A DNA stretch of 51,649 bases from Formivibrio sp. (GTDB lineage Bacteria; Pseudomonadota; Gammaproteobacteria; Burkholderiales; Chitinibacteraceae). The position numbers and the translations under genes are program-made. The stretch covers positions 1 through 51,649 of the forward strand of contig JARLJJ010000599.1 of assembly GCA_031291275.1 (NCBI GenBank), given 5' to 3'. Shown here piece after piece: positions 27,375 through 35,073 of this stretch; within the stretch, counting starts at the first letter, position 1; each line of letters starts with the position of its first letter. The notes beneath the pieces were generated by a model. The model ran no database searches. It was not told where the DNA came from and saw nothing but the letters and a program-made list of their open reading frames with translations.

Positions 27375-28210
27375 GACTGCTTCCTGACGAGGGTAAGCTT
27401 TACCCCGGCTGACCTTATTCGTTCCAGCTCATCCTGCGGGGCATCGTCGTCTGTGATGATCTCCGCCAGATCAGCGATATCGCATACGCTCATGAATACA
27501 CGTGGGCGAAATTTCGATGAATCGATCAGCAAGCGGCATGAGTTGGCTGATTTCATCAGGGTACGCTTGACGGAAGCAACTTCGGTCGAAGTTTCTGAGA
27601 TGATGTTTTCGGAAACGGCATGCGCGCCAAAAAACAGGACGTCGGCGCGAATGGCGCGCGCGTCATTTTGAACTTCTTCGCCAATCAGGGTGTTGCTGCC
27701 TGGTCGCAATTGGCCGCCCAGTACATGAACCTGCACAAACGGACTGCTGTTAAGGATTTGTGCAATCTCGATGTCATTGGTGACGGCAACTATTTCAATC
27801 TTGCGTGCCACCACGGCTTTGGCTGCTTCCAGCACGGTGCTGCCGCTATCAAAAATCACGCTTTGGCCTGGCACCAGCGCTTCTGCGGCTGCGATACCAA
27901 TGGCACTTTTTTCGCGCGGGGATAAATCGCGCGCGGCGGAAATGTTGGGTTCAAACGTGCTGTATTGCTGATGCCGCAAGATGGCGCCGCCGTGGGTGCG
28001 TTCCACAATGCCTTCTTCCGCCAGGCTGTCGAGGTCTCGACGCAAGGTGGATAGCGATACATGCAACGCATCAGTTAACTGCTGAAGCGTGACCGCGCCG
28101 TGGTTGTGCAGGAAATTTGTGATGCGTTGGCGTCGTTGCACTGGCAGGAGCGGCGCATTTTCAAGCTCGACAGGTTTTTTACTCAGTAATGATGTTTCCA
28201 TGAATGTCAT
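27371..28210 (-). CDS. DeoR/GlpR-family transcriptional regulator
   Basis: Sugar-phosphate-responsive repressor, 279 residues. N-terminal winged helix: RRQRITNFLHNHGAVTLQQLTDALHVSLSTLRRDLDSLAEEGIVERTHGGAIL. C-terminal DeoRC sensor domain follows, with SAIGIAAAEALVPGQSVIFDSGSTVLEAAKA and FFGAHAVSENIISETSTEVASVKRTLM. ATG 28210 (weak AGAG) or ATG 28201 may be the start. It is first in the operon and probably controls both this operon and the divergent lyase-transporter operon, with a phosphorylated pathway intermediate as inducer (inference). Confidence 0.9.
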   Translation of the reverse strand: MTFMETSLLSKKPVELENAPLLPVQRRQRITNFLHNHGAVTLQQLTDALHVSLSTLRRDLDSLAEEGIVERTHGGAILRHQQYSTFEPNISAARDLSPREKSAIGIAAAEALVPGQSVIFDSGSTVLEAAKAVVARKIEIVAVTNDIEIAQILNSSPFVQVHVLGGQLRPGSNTLIGEEVQNDARAIRADVLFFGAHAVSENIISETSTEVASVKRTLMKSANSCRLLIDSSKFRPRVFMSVCDIADLAEIITDDDAPQDELERIRSAGVKLTLVRKQS

Positions 28211-28251
28211 CGCTCTGTTCGTATGTTGGTGCCCTAACCGGTGGCCCGTGC

Positions 28252-28722
28252 TTGCAATGAAAAGCAAGCGTTTTTCTGTGGTAGATAATGAATTATATCG
28301 GTAGATATTGCAATGCCAAAAATACATTCAGGTAGTAGGTTCACTATTTTTTGAAAGTATTTTGAGTATTTCAGTGTTGAACGGGTGTGTTGATCCTGAA
28401 TTTTGTCAAGCAGGAGGGGTTGAGTGTGGCAGTCAAAGATGGTCGATTGGCAACTGGGAATTGCAAGGTCGATGGTTTTTAACAAGGCGCTGATTGAAGG
28501 TGTTCGTGCTGTGTGGCCTGTTCCATGTGCTTGCTTGTGGTTGCAAGCAAGGCATGTATCAAAGTGTTGAACGAAGAACTGTGTGATGGCTGGATCGAAT
28601 GGTTACGCCCTTTTGTTGCTGTCATGCGCTGAAGTGTCTATTTGTCATATTGCTCTGCTTGCGTGTGTTTCTGTGCGGGAAAAATTCGCATGAACGAGCT
28701 TTGTGTGATGATCGTTGCAATG
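28252..28722. promoter_or_regulatory. Cluster of TTGCAA sites, candidate DeoR operators
   Basis: TTGCAA occurs five times in 471 bp: TTGCAATG at 28252-28259, 28308-28315 and 28715-28722, TTGCAAGG at 28461-28468 and TTGCAAGC at 28541-28548. The last is part of a perfect dyad CTTGCTTG (28530-28537) / CAAGCAAG (28544-28551). The first is in CTTGC-N8-GCAAG (28251-28268). Two copies flank or overlap the promoter of the regulator operon. Binding is inferred. Confidence 0.5.
28292..28319 (-). promoter_or_regulatory. Sigma-70 promoter of the deoR-kinase-pdxA2 operon
   Basis: Read on the minus strand: TTGGCA (plus coordinates 28314-28319), 16 bp, TATAAT (28292-28297), a perfect -10. It is 82 bp upstream of the regulator start. 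The spacer contains the palindrome ATTGCAAT and a further TTGCAATG lies just downstream, so a repressor could act here. Confidence 0.75.
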
Positions 28723-29317
28723 ATGCTTTGTGGTTTTTGCGCGTTGCTTCGAAATAACATACTGATTTTATTGTAGTTTATGGTTTTTTGCGGTAATTCG
28801 TTATTTTCTACCATTATCTATCATTGATAAGTTTGTACCATGTATTTTTTGTTGTTTATCGTGGTAGTTATGTATTTCATGTAACGGTAAATGTGCACAA
28901 TTTTTTGTGCGATGTGATTGTGGTGGTAGGTTTGTGTGGTCTGTTATGAAGCTGTTGCCAAAATATTATGTTTATTAAGTATATGAGTATAAATGATAAA
29001 AAATAATTTATGCGGGTTTTTGACGTGGAGGTTGGTCTGTTCTGTGTGGTTTTAGTCTTTTATTTACCCTGCGTTTTTATGATGTCGATATATTTTTTGA
29101 TCATTTATTATTTACTGTGAATGGTTGAGTGTGGGTGGTATTGGCACATTTTGAAACGTGGTTCAATATGCAATTCAACATTCGTACAAGTGCATTTGAA
29201 TTTGAATGGCATCACGCTTGGCAGACGAAAACCAGTGGATTGTCGGACCCTCAAGGTGGGGGAACAGTCTGATTAGAGTTTTCATTACATAGAAGCATAA
29301 ACAGGAGAAGTTCCTTG
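28723..29317. other. AT-rich non-coding part of the divergent region
   Basis: No supported gene. From about 28740 to 29120 the sequence is far richer in T and A than its surroundings. It contains small dyads GCACAA-TTTT-TTGTGC (28895-28910) and TTATC-N7-GATAA (28814-28830). It probably holds the promoter of the lyase-TRAP operon and sites for nucleoid proteins or the regulator, but I could not identify a convincing -35/-10 pair. Confidence 0.5.
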
Positions 29318-30214
29318 ATGACCAAGGCCATTCGCGGCGTACTGACCGCCATCGTTACCCCGTTTGATCGGAATGGCGAAGTGAGTCCGTCACTGCTGCG
29401 CCGCCAGGTACGGCGCCAGATACAGCACGATAATGGGATATTCTGTAATGGGACCAATGGCGAATTCTTCGTGCTGAATATGGCAGAAAAATTGCTGGTT
29501 ACCGAGACTTGCGTTAATGAAGTCAATGGCAAAGTACCGGTGGTGGCGCATATTGGCGAAATTTCCACAGCAACCACCATCAAACTCGGCAAGCACGTCG
29601 CCGATCTTGGCGTTGATGCGGTGTCGGTGATTGCGCCGTACTTCGTTCCCCTTAAGCAAAGCGAGCTGATTTACCACTACAGTGCGATTGCCGATGCCGT
29701 ACCTGTACCGGTGTTCCTGTACAACATCCCTGGACGAACCGGCAATACCATCGAACCGGCTACTGCGCTGAAGTTGGCCAAACATCCGAACATCATCGGT
29801 ATCAAGGATAGTGCTGGCAGCTATGAAAGCCTCAAGAGTTTCATTGATGTGGTTCGGGATACGGCCAATTTCGATGTGCTGAGCGGCCCCGATCATCTGG
29901 CCCATCAGGGTTTTCTCGATGGCTGTTCCGCCTGCATTTCCGGCTTGGCCAACTTTTCGCCAGAAGGTGTAAGTCTGATCTGGAAGCACTTCCGCGATGG
30001 CAATCTGGAAAAATCCAAGGCCGCGCAGGATTTCATCAGTGGCTTGCGCAAGTATCTGTATGCCGTCGCTTTTGCCCCGGCTGCGGTGAAAAAAGCCACG
30101 GTGTTATTGGGCGAGGATGTGGGCGAGAGCCGCTATCCGGTTCGGTTCTCGGAACAGGATATTGCAGCCATCAAGACTGTGGTGGCGACCTATGGTATGG
30201 CACCCTGTTTGTAA
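29318..30214 (+). CDS. DHDPS/NanA-superfamily lyase (pyruvate aldolase type)
   Basis: Class I Schiff-base lyase of the dihydrodipicolinate synthase family, 298 residues, cytosolic. The carboxylate-binding motif is GTNGEFFVL (residues 45-53), the catalytic tyrosine Y135 is in YNIPGRTGN, and the Schiff-base lysine K163 is in GIKDSAGS. The GTNGEF wording differs from DapA (GTTGES) and NanA (GSTGE), so it is probably a sugar-acid aldolase or dehydratase. ATG 29318 lies 10 nt after AGGAG; a TTG one codon earlier is possible. It is first gene of the divergent operon and followed by the TRAP transporter. Confidence 0.88.
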   Translation: MTKAIRGVLTAIVTPFDRNGEVSPSLLRRQVRRQIQHDNGIFCNGTNGEFFVLNMAEKLLVTETCVNEVNGKVPVVAHIGEISTATTIKLGKHVADLGVDAVSVIAPYFVPLKQSELIYHYSAIADAVPVPVFLYNIPGRTGNTIEPATALKLAKHPNIIGIKDSAGSYESLKSFIDVVRDTANFDVLSGPDHLAHQGFLDGCSACISGLANFSPEGVSLIWKHFRDGNLEKSKAAQDFISGLRKYLYAVAFAPAAVKKATVLLGEDVGESRYPVRFSEQDIAAIKTVVATYGMAPCL

Positions 30215-30351
30215 AACTGACAGAGCTGCGACTTTTAAGTTGGCGCGGCATCTACCGAATAAAAAACAAGAACCGCGAAATTTCATGTGAGAAATATCGG
30301 GCATAGCGCATCAAGCTTATTTTTTATTGGATCTGTACGGCAAGATCATTC

Positions 30352-30370
30352 AAATGACTAGCCGTCATTT
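30352..30370 (+). terminator. Weak hairpin between lyase and TRAP genes
   Basis: AAATGAC (30352-30358) / GTCATTT (30364-30370) with a 5-nt loop, followed by TTTCC. The stem is AT-rich, so at most a partial terminator. The remaining 330 bp between the lyase and the binding-protein gene hold no other gene that I can support. Confidence 0.3.
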
Positions 30371-30547
30371 TTCCTGAAATGCCACTTGGCATCAGTTTGA
30401 GGATCATGGGAATCACTTTGAAAGTGGCTGTTCAGAATCAAGGCCGCGATCGAGGAGGCTGTTATGGATACTAAATCATCCACCCTCAATGTTATTCCAG
30501 GAGTGGGTCCAAGCATAACAACGGATAGTTCAAGGAGAGGTTCTATT

Positions 30548-31552
30548 ATGTCTGTTCATCGCCACATCAAAACTGCTGTCATTACCATGACTGCGTTGCT
30601 GGCTTATGCCGGCACAGTTCAAGCCGAAACAGTTGTCAAGATCGCCGCTGAAGATCCGGGCGGTAGCTGGTATTCCTACAGTGCTACCTTTTCCCGAATT
30701 ATCGAGCAGGCAACGAAAGGTGAAATCAAGGCTGAAATCGTGCCGCGCGGCGGCGGTATCGCCAACCCTTCCTTGGTGAATCTGGACAAGGCGGATTTCG
30801 GTTTCACGACCTCCAATGCGGCGGCCTGGGCGCGTGATGGTCTCGATGCGGTTTATCATGGCAAGAAGCATGACAACCTGCGTGGCATGATTGGCGGGAT
30901 GCAATTCGCCTACACCATGGTCATTGCCAATCGGGACTATGTAAAGAAAAACAATATCAAGGTCCTTGATGATCTGTTCACGAACAAAGTTGCACCCCGT
31001 TTTGTGGTTAAACCCAATGGCAGCCAGGTACCACTGATTGCCGATGTGGCCTTCCAGACGTTTGGAACCGATCTGGTCAAATTGCGGGCCTCCAAACAAC
31101 TTACCCAGGTTTCCCCCAGCCAGATTGCCCAGCTGGTACGTGACAGCACTGTGGATGTCTATTTCGAAAATGCACCAGCCAAGCAGGCTACTGTCACCGA
31201 AGTGACCATGACCAACGATATGGCGTTTGTTCCGTTCTCGGACAAGACACTGAAGACACTGGCGGGTTATGGCATGCCGACGATGACGATGCCGGCCAAT
31301 ACCTTCAAGGGGCAGACCGAGGATTACAAGACTGCGGTCAGCTCAACCATCATGGTTACCAACAAGGACGTGCCTGATGCCGTGGTTTATAAGGTGACAA
31401 AGGCGCTGGTGGAAAATATGGAAGCTATCCAGAAGGAGCATGCGCCATTGCAAGTTTGGAATCCGGAAAAGGGTGCCCAACTGGATCAAAGTATTCTGCC
31501 TCTGCACCCTGGTGCGGCCAAATATTACCGTGAACGCGGCTGGATCAAATAA
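30548..31552 (+). CDS. TAXI-family TRAP transporter solute-binding protein
   Basis: Periplasmic ligand receptor of a TRAP transporter, 334 residues. The signal peptide is MSVHRHIKTAVITMTALLAY with cleavage after VQA near residue 26. The mature start VVKIAAEDPGGSWYSYSATFSRIIEQ and the central PRGGGIANPSLVNLDKADFGFTTSNAAAWA block are typical of TAXI proteins. ATG 30548 has AAGGAGAGG upstream. An in-frame ATG at 30464 also has a strong site and would add 28 residues before the signal peptide. The neighbours suggest that the ligand is an acidic sugar derivative. Confidence 0.93.
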   Translation: MSVHRHIKTAVITMTALLAYAGTVQAETVVKIAAEDPGGSWYSYSATFSRIIEQATKGEIKAEIVPRGGGIANPSLVNLDKADFGFTTSNAAAWARDGLDAVYHGKKHDNLRGMIGGMQFAYTMVIANRDYVKKNNIKVLDDLFTNKVAPRFVVKPNGSQVPLIADVAFQTFGTDLVKLRASKQLTQVSPSQIAQLVRDSTVDVYFENAPAKQATVTEVTMTNDMAFVPFSDKTLKTLAGYGMPTMTMPANTFKGQTEDYKTAVSSTIMVTNKDVPDAVVYKVTKALVENMEAIQKEHAPLQVWNPEKGAQLDQSILPLHPGAAKYYRERGWIK

Positions 31553-31571
31553 ATCCGGATGAGATCATGCC

Positions 31572-31598
31572 TCCCGCCTCATTTTGAGTGAGGCGGGA
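31572..31598 (+). promoter_or_regulatory. Intercistronic hairpin in the TRAP operon
   Basis: Perfect 10-bp stem TCCCGCCTCA (31572-31581) / TGAGGCGGGA (31589-31598), loop 7 nt, with no following T run. It probably protects or limits mRNA so that the binding protein exceeds the permease; it is not a true terminator. Confidence 0.65.
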
Positions 31599-31627
31599 AA
31601 TCAAGTGCAGCGTGTGGAGAATTTATA

Positions 31628-33544
31628 ATGCCTTCTTACGGTCTATTCCTACGTGGACAGCAGGTTGTCCTGTCGTTTATCTATGTTGCCTATCTGATCT
31701 CGCAGTTCTTTGCGCCAGATCCCCCCATGCTCGTTGCGCCTATCCATGTTTTTATGTCGGTTGCTGTTTTCTTTTCTTTTGTATACTGCAAATCCGAAAG
31801 CGTTGCAGGAACGATCGCTTTGCGCGTGCTTGATACCTGCATGGTTCTGGCTAGCCTGCTGATTTGTGCGCACTTTTATTTTGCGCTGGATCGTTTGCAG
31901 GTGCGTCTTGGCTTGGTGGACGAGGTCTTTTTGCAGGATCAGGTCGTATTCGTAATTGGCACGCTGATGTTGCTGGAAGCGGTTCGTCGCGTGGTGGGCT
32001 GGAGTCTGTTGAGCGTTATTCTGATTTTTCTTTTTTATGCGCTTTTGTGGCGGCCGGGTACGTTCAGCACCAGAACCGTGGCGGAACTGATCGAGCGGAC
32101 TACCGAGCTGGTGTCGATGACGAGCGATGGCCTCTTTGGCATTACTTCGATGACGGCTGTTAATCCTTTGTTCTACTTCATCCTGTTCGGGGCCATTTTT
32201 TCTGGCTCGGGCGGTGGGAAGGTATTCATCAACATTGCGATGGCGATTGCCGGCCGTATGAGCGGAGGAGCGCCCAAAGCCGCGATTGTCGCCAGCGCGC
32301 TGTTCGGCACCATCAGTGGCTCTGCCGTGGCGAATGCAACGACGACCGGAGTGTTGACCATTCCTTTGATGCGTCGTTCAGGTTATTCCGCAGTGCAGGC
32401 TGCAGCAACGGAAGCACTGACGTCCACCGGTGGACAGTTGATGCCTCCCGTAATGGGCATTGCGGCGTTCGTAATGGCCGACATGTTGGGCATTCCTTAT
32501 ACCTCGATTGCGCTGGCCGGGATTATTCCCGCGCTATCCTATTATTTTGCTTTGTTTTTGATTGTCGATTTACGGGCTCGCCGCAGCGGTATTGGCACTA
32601 TCGATCCGTCTACTCTGGAAAAGCCGGATCTGAAATCGAATATCCATCTTCTTCTTGGGCCTGTTTCACTGTTGGGCATGCTCTTCATGGGGTATTCGGC
32701 GCAGTTGGCGGCATTTTACGCATCTATTTTTTCATTGCTGATCCCGTTCCTGCGCCGCAATACCTGGTATGACGGCCGGGGACTGTTCAATATGTTCCTC
32801 GATGTGGCACGGCAAATGGCCACGATCACCGTTCCGCTTGCTGCCATCGGGATCATTATGGTCGTGGCAACGCAATCGGGCATGGCGTTAAAGTTTGCCG
32901 GTTTGTTGGCGGATCTGGGCAGCTCAAGTTTGTATCTATCCTTGATACTGGTTATTTTGGGCTGTCTGGTCATGGGAATGGGCTTGCCGACGGTGGCTGC
33001 ATATATCATCGGTGCCGTCATGTTTGTTCCTGCGCTCACTAAACTGGGTGTGACGCCTTTGCAGGCGCACTTCTTTGTCATGTATTACTCGGTGCTGTCG
33101 ATGGTGACGCCCCCGGTGGCTTTGGCTTCTTATGCGTCGGCTGCGGTGGCCAAAGCGGATGCGATGAAGACAGGCTTTCTGGCCTTTGGACTCAGTGCGG
33201 TTGTCTTCCTGATTCCATTTGGCTTTGTCGCCGATCCGCGCCTGCTTGGGCTGACTGTTGCCAGCGATGGTAATGAGTTCATGAGGATAGCCAGCATCGG
33301 TGTGGCTTGTGCTGGTTTGATGGGTGCCACTTTCGCATGGTCTGTCTTTATTCAGGGATGGCTGGGGAAAGTGCTCAATATGGTAGAACGGGGACTATTT
33401 TTGGCGATAGCTGTCGGTATTGTTGTTGAGCCTACCTATTCCCTGGTCTGGAATGGCGGCATTATTGCTTTGGCGGGTATGTCGATCTGGTGTTACCTGC
33501 GGCGTGAACGATCCAATGCACAGCATGTCCCTGCCTTGATGTGA
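31628..33544 (+). CDS. TRAP transporter fused permease (DctQM type, TAXI class)
   Basis: Sodium-driven importer membrane component, 638 residues. The small Q-type four-helix part (about residues 1-130) and the large M-type part are fused in one chain, as usual for TAXI systems. Family marks: FGAIFSGSGGGKVFINIAMAIAGRMSGGAPKAAIVASALFGTISGSAVANATTTG, STGGQLMPPVMGIAAFVMA, and VMGMGLPTVAAYII followed by VTPPVALASYASAAVA. A GGAG site lies 8 nt before ATG 31628. Works with the preceding binding protein. Confidence 0.94.
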   Translation: MPSYGLFLRGQQVVLSFIYVAYLISQFFAPDPPMLVAPIHVFMSVAVFFSFVYCKSESVAGTIALRVLDTCMVLASLLICAHFYFALDRLQVRLGLVDEVFLQDQVVFVIGTLMLLEAVRRVVGWSLLSVILIFLFYALLWRPGTFSTRTVAELIERTTELVSMTSDGLFGITSMTAVNPLFYFILFGAIFSGSGGGKVFINIAMAIAGRMSGGAPKAAIVASALFGTISGSAVANATTTGVLTIPLMRRSGYSAVQAAATEALTSTGGQLMPPVMGIAAFVMADMLGIPYTSIALAGIIPALSYYFALFLIVDLRARRSGIGTIDPSTLEKPDLKSNIHLLLGPVSLLGMLFMGYSAQLAAFYASIFSLLIPFLRRNTWYDGRGLFNMFLDVARQMATITVPLAAIGIIMVVATQSGMALKFAGLLADLGSSSLYLSLILVILGCLVMGMGLPTVAAYIIGAVMFVPALTKLGVTPLQAHFFVMYYSVLSMVTPPVALASYASAAVAKADAMKTGFLAFGLSAVVFLIPFGFVADPRLLGLTVASDGNEFMRIASIGVACAGLMGATFAWSVFIQGWLGKVLNMVERGLFLAIAVGIVVEPTYSLVWNGGIIALAGMSIWCYLRRERSNAQHVPALM

Positions 33545-33570
33545 TGTATGGCTTCTTATCTGGAGTTTAA

Positions 33571-33607
33571 AAAAACAAACAGCACCGGTCAGGTGCTGTT
33601 TGTTTTT
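33571..33607. terminator. Strong terminator after the TRAP operon
   Basis: Sixteen-base arms: 33571-33586 and 33592-33607 (core ACAGCACC / GGTGCTGT), loop GGTCA, with A5 at one end and T5 at the other. It closes the catabolic locus on its right side. Confidence 0.93.
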
Positions 33608-33730
33608 ATTCCTATCAGTTTGTTGATTTCGATGAGGGTCTTGTACCATGAGCGGTTGAAGTTGCGCAGGGGCTGCTGAAATGAGCATGGTCCGCGCATT
33701 CCCAACGGATCGAGGGTGTCGAAAGTGCAT

Positions 33731-34453
33731 ATGGAATTCTGGATCGCGCTGATGCAAATCATGATGGTCAACATCGTGCTCAGCGGCGATAACGCTGTCG
33801 TCATTGCCCTGGCCGCACGGGGCTTGCCTTTGCGCCAGCAAAAAACGGCGATCTTGTGGGGCAGTGGCGGTGCTGTGGTTTTGCGGATTATCCTGACGGT
33901 TGTGGCTGTTGCCTTGCTGAAGATACCTTTTCTGCAGTTCATCGGTGGTCTGTTGCTCGTTTGGATTGCCTATCAGTTATTGACCGAGGAAGAAGAGGTT
34001 GAGGGTACGTCCCATCATGGACACGGCAATTTGATGAGTGCGGTCAAGACCATCCTGATCGCTGACGTGGTGATGAGTCTGGACAATACGCTGGCCATTG
34101 CCGGTGTCGCCAAGGGCAACTACCTGTTGCTGGGCGTTGGATTGGCGTTGTCGATTCCGCTGGTGGTTTTTGGCAGCACCCTTATCATGAGGCTGATGGA
34201 TCGTTTTCCGATCATTGTCTATATCGGCGCCGGACTGATTGCCTACACCGCCGGGGAAATGATCGATTCCGACTTGGCAGTTCAACCCTATCTTCCCTCT
34301 TTCCTGCAGGGAGAACCCTACCTTGCCATTGCTCTGACTATCACAATCGTCGGTTATGGATGGTGGTGTAACACGCGTCGTGGCCGTACTCCACACGATG
34401 TATTGGTTGCGGATGAAGAGGCAGCCGAGCGTCTGGAGGATAAAATCAATTGA
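33731..34453 (+). CDS. TerC-family integral membrane protein (YjbE type)
   Basis: Multi-spanning inner-membrane protein of 240 residues. Both halves carry the metal-site motif of TerC proteins: LSGDNAVVIALAARG in helix 1 and MSLDNTLAIAGVAKGN in the second half. Bacterial TerC relatives export manganese or support metalation of exported proteins; this role is an inference here. A histidine cluster (HHGHG) sits in the cytoplasmic linker. The start is uncertain: GTG at 33716 or 33725, or ATG 33731, which fits family length. Not part of the TRAP operon, because a terminator intervenes. Confidence 0.85.
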   Translation: MEFWIALMQIMMVNIVLSGDNAVVIALAARGLPLRQQKTAILWGSGGAVVLRIILTVVAVALLKIPFLQFIGGLLLVWIAYQLLTEEEEVEGTSHHGHGNLMSAVKTILIADVVMSLDNTLAIAGVAKGNYLLLGVGLALSIPLVVFGSTLIMRLMDRFPIIVYIGAGLIAYTAGEMIDSDLAVQPYLPSFLQGEPYLAIALTITIVGYGWWCNTRRGRTPHDVLVADEEAAERLEDKIN

Positions 34454-34528
34454 GGGCGGGATTCACAAAATGCTGTGTATGCCGCGTATTTTCTCTTCGC
34501 GCAAACCTTTTGGTCTGCCAGTCGATTC

Positions 34529-34867
34529 TTAAATGTAGGTATCAACGGCGTTACCAGTCGAGTTGCTTGACGTACCCGTTGCAATCGATTCAGTGGGTGT
34601 TCTTTTTGTTGCCGAGATTGATGCTGCACTTCCCGTCGACGCACTACTCTTCTCTGCCTTCAATTGGGCGATTTGGGCTTCAATTGCGGCTATCTGGGCG
34701 TTGAGGAGTGTAACTTTCGCCGCGCCTTCTTTTGTTGATGAGTTTTTTTGAGCTGCGATCAGTTGCTTCTGCAACGCCGCAAGTTGCTTTTCTAGTACGG
34801 CAATCTGGGATGAACTGCTACTGCTGCTCTGTACTGGCAGTGTGGAAGAGCTAATTGCGGTTACCAT
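34529..34867 (-). CDS. FlxA-like coiled-coil protein
   Basis: Small 112-residue protein. A serine-rich head (LPVQSSSSSSSQI) leads into a heptad-patterned helix (QIAVLEKQLAALQKQLIAAQ and LLNAQIAAIEAQIAQLKAEK), then a serine/threonine-rich tail. This matches the FlxA-like family, whose E. coli founder is a late, flagellum-regulated gene of unknown function. ATG 34867 has a GGAGG site. A sigma-28-like promoter lies about 85 bp upstream. No signal peptide is visible. It sits between terC and the integrase remnant, transcribed alone. Confidence 0.75.
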   Translation of the reverse strand: MVTAISSSTLPVQSSSSSSSQIAVLEKQLAALQKQLIAAQKNSSTKEGAAKVTLLNAQIAAIEAQIAQLKAEKSSASTGSAASISATKRTPTESIATGTSSNSTGNAVDTYI

Positions 34868-34949
34868 GGTTTCTCCCTCCAGCGAGATGCCTTTAAGATT
34901 GACTATCTCGTATTTTGACAGTGACTCAGGATTAAGCCTCTTACTAAGG

Positions 34950-34976
34950 CTATCGGCAGAAAACATCACAGATTGA
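34950..34976 (-). promoter_or_regulatory. Sigma-28 (FliA)-like promoter of the FlxA-like gene
   Basis: On the minus strand: TCAATCTG (34969-34976), 11 bp, GCCGATAG (34950-34957). The -10 matches GCCGATAA at 7 of 8 positions, and the spacing is canonical. The -35 is weaker (TCAAGTTT-like, 5 of 8). Confidence 0.6.
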
Positions 34977-35073
34977 TGAATGGTCGACGTAAAAGAATGT
35001 AAAGCTTTCAAGAGGACTATCTTGTTTTTGGAAGCATGCCGATTCAGCCAAGAGGTGATTGGCAGACTTTGGA

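Noticed and set aside
28308-28493. Small 61-codon frame upstream of the DeoR regulator
   Set aside because: Lies on the promoter of the regulator, has no ribosome binding site and no recognisable features.
28740-29120. Replication origin in the AT-rich stretch
   Set aside because: No DnaA boxes and no dnaA, parAB or similar genes nearby.
29135-29160. Sigma-54-like promoter (TTGGCAC) upstream of the lyase gene
   Set aside because: The -12 GC dinucleotide is missing at the required spacing.
33608-33730. Possible yybP-ykoY manganese riboswitch ahead of the TerC-family gene
   Set aside because: This class often precedes TerC-type genes, but I could not find the conserved core or its pairing in the 120 bp available.
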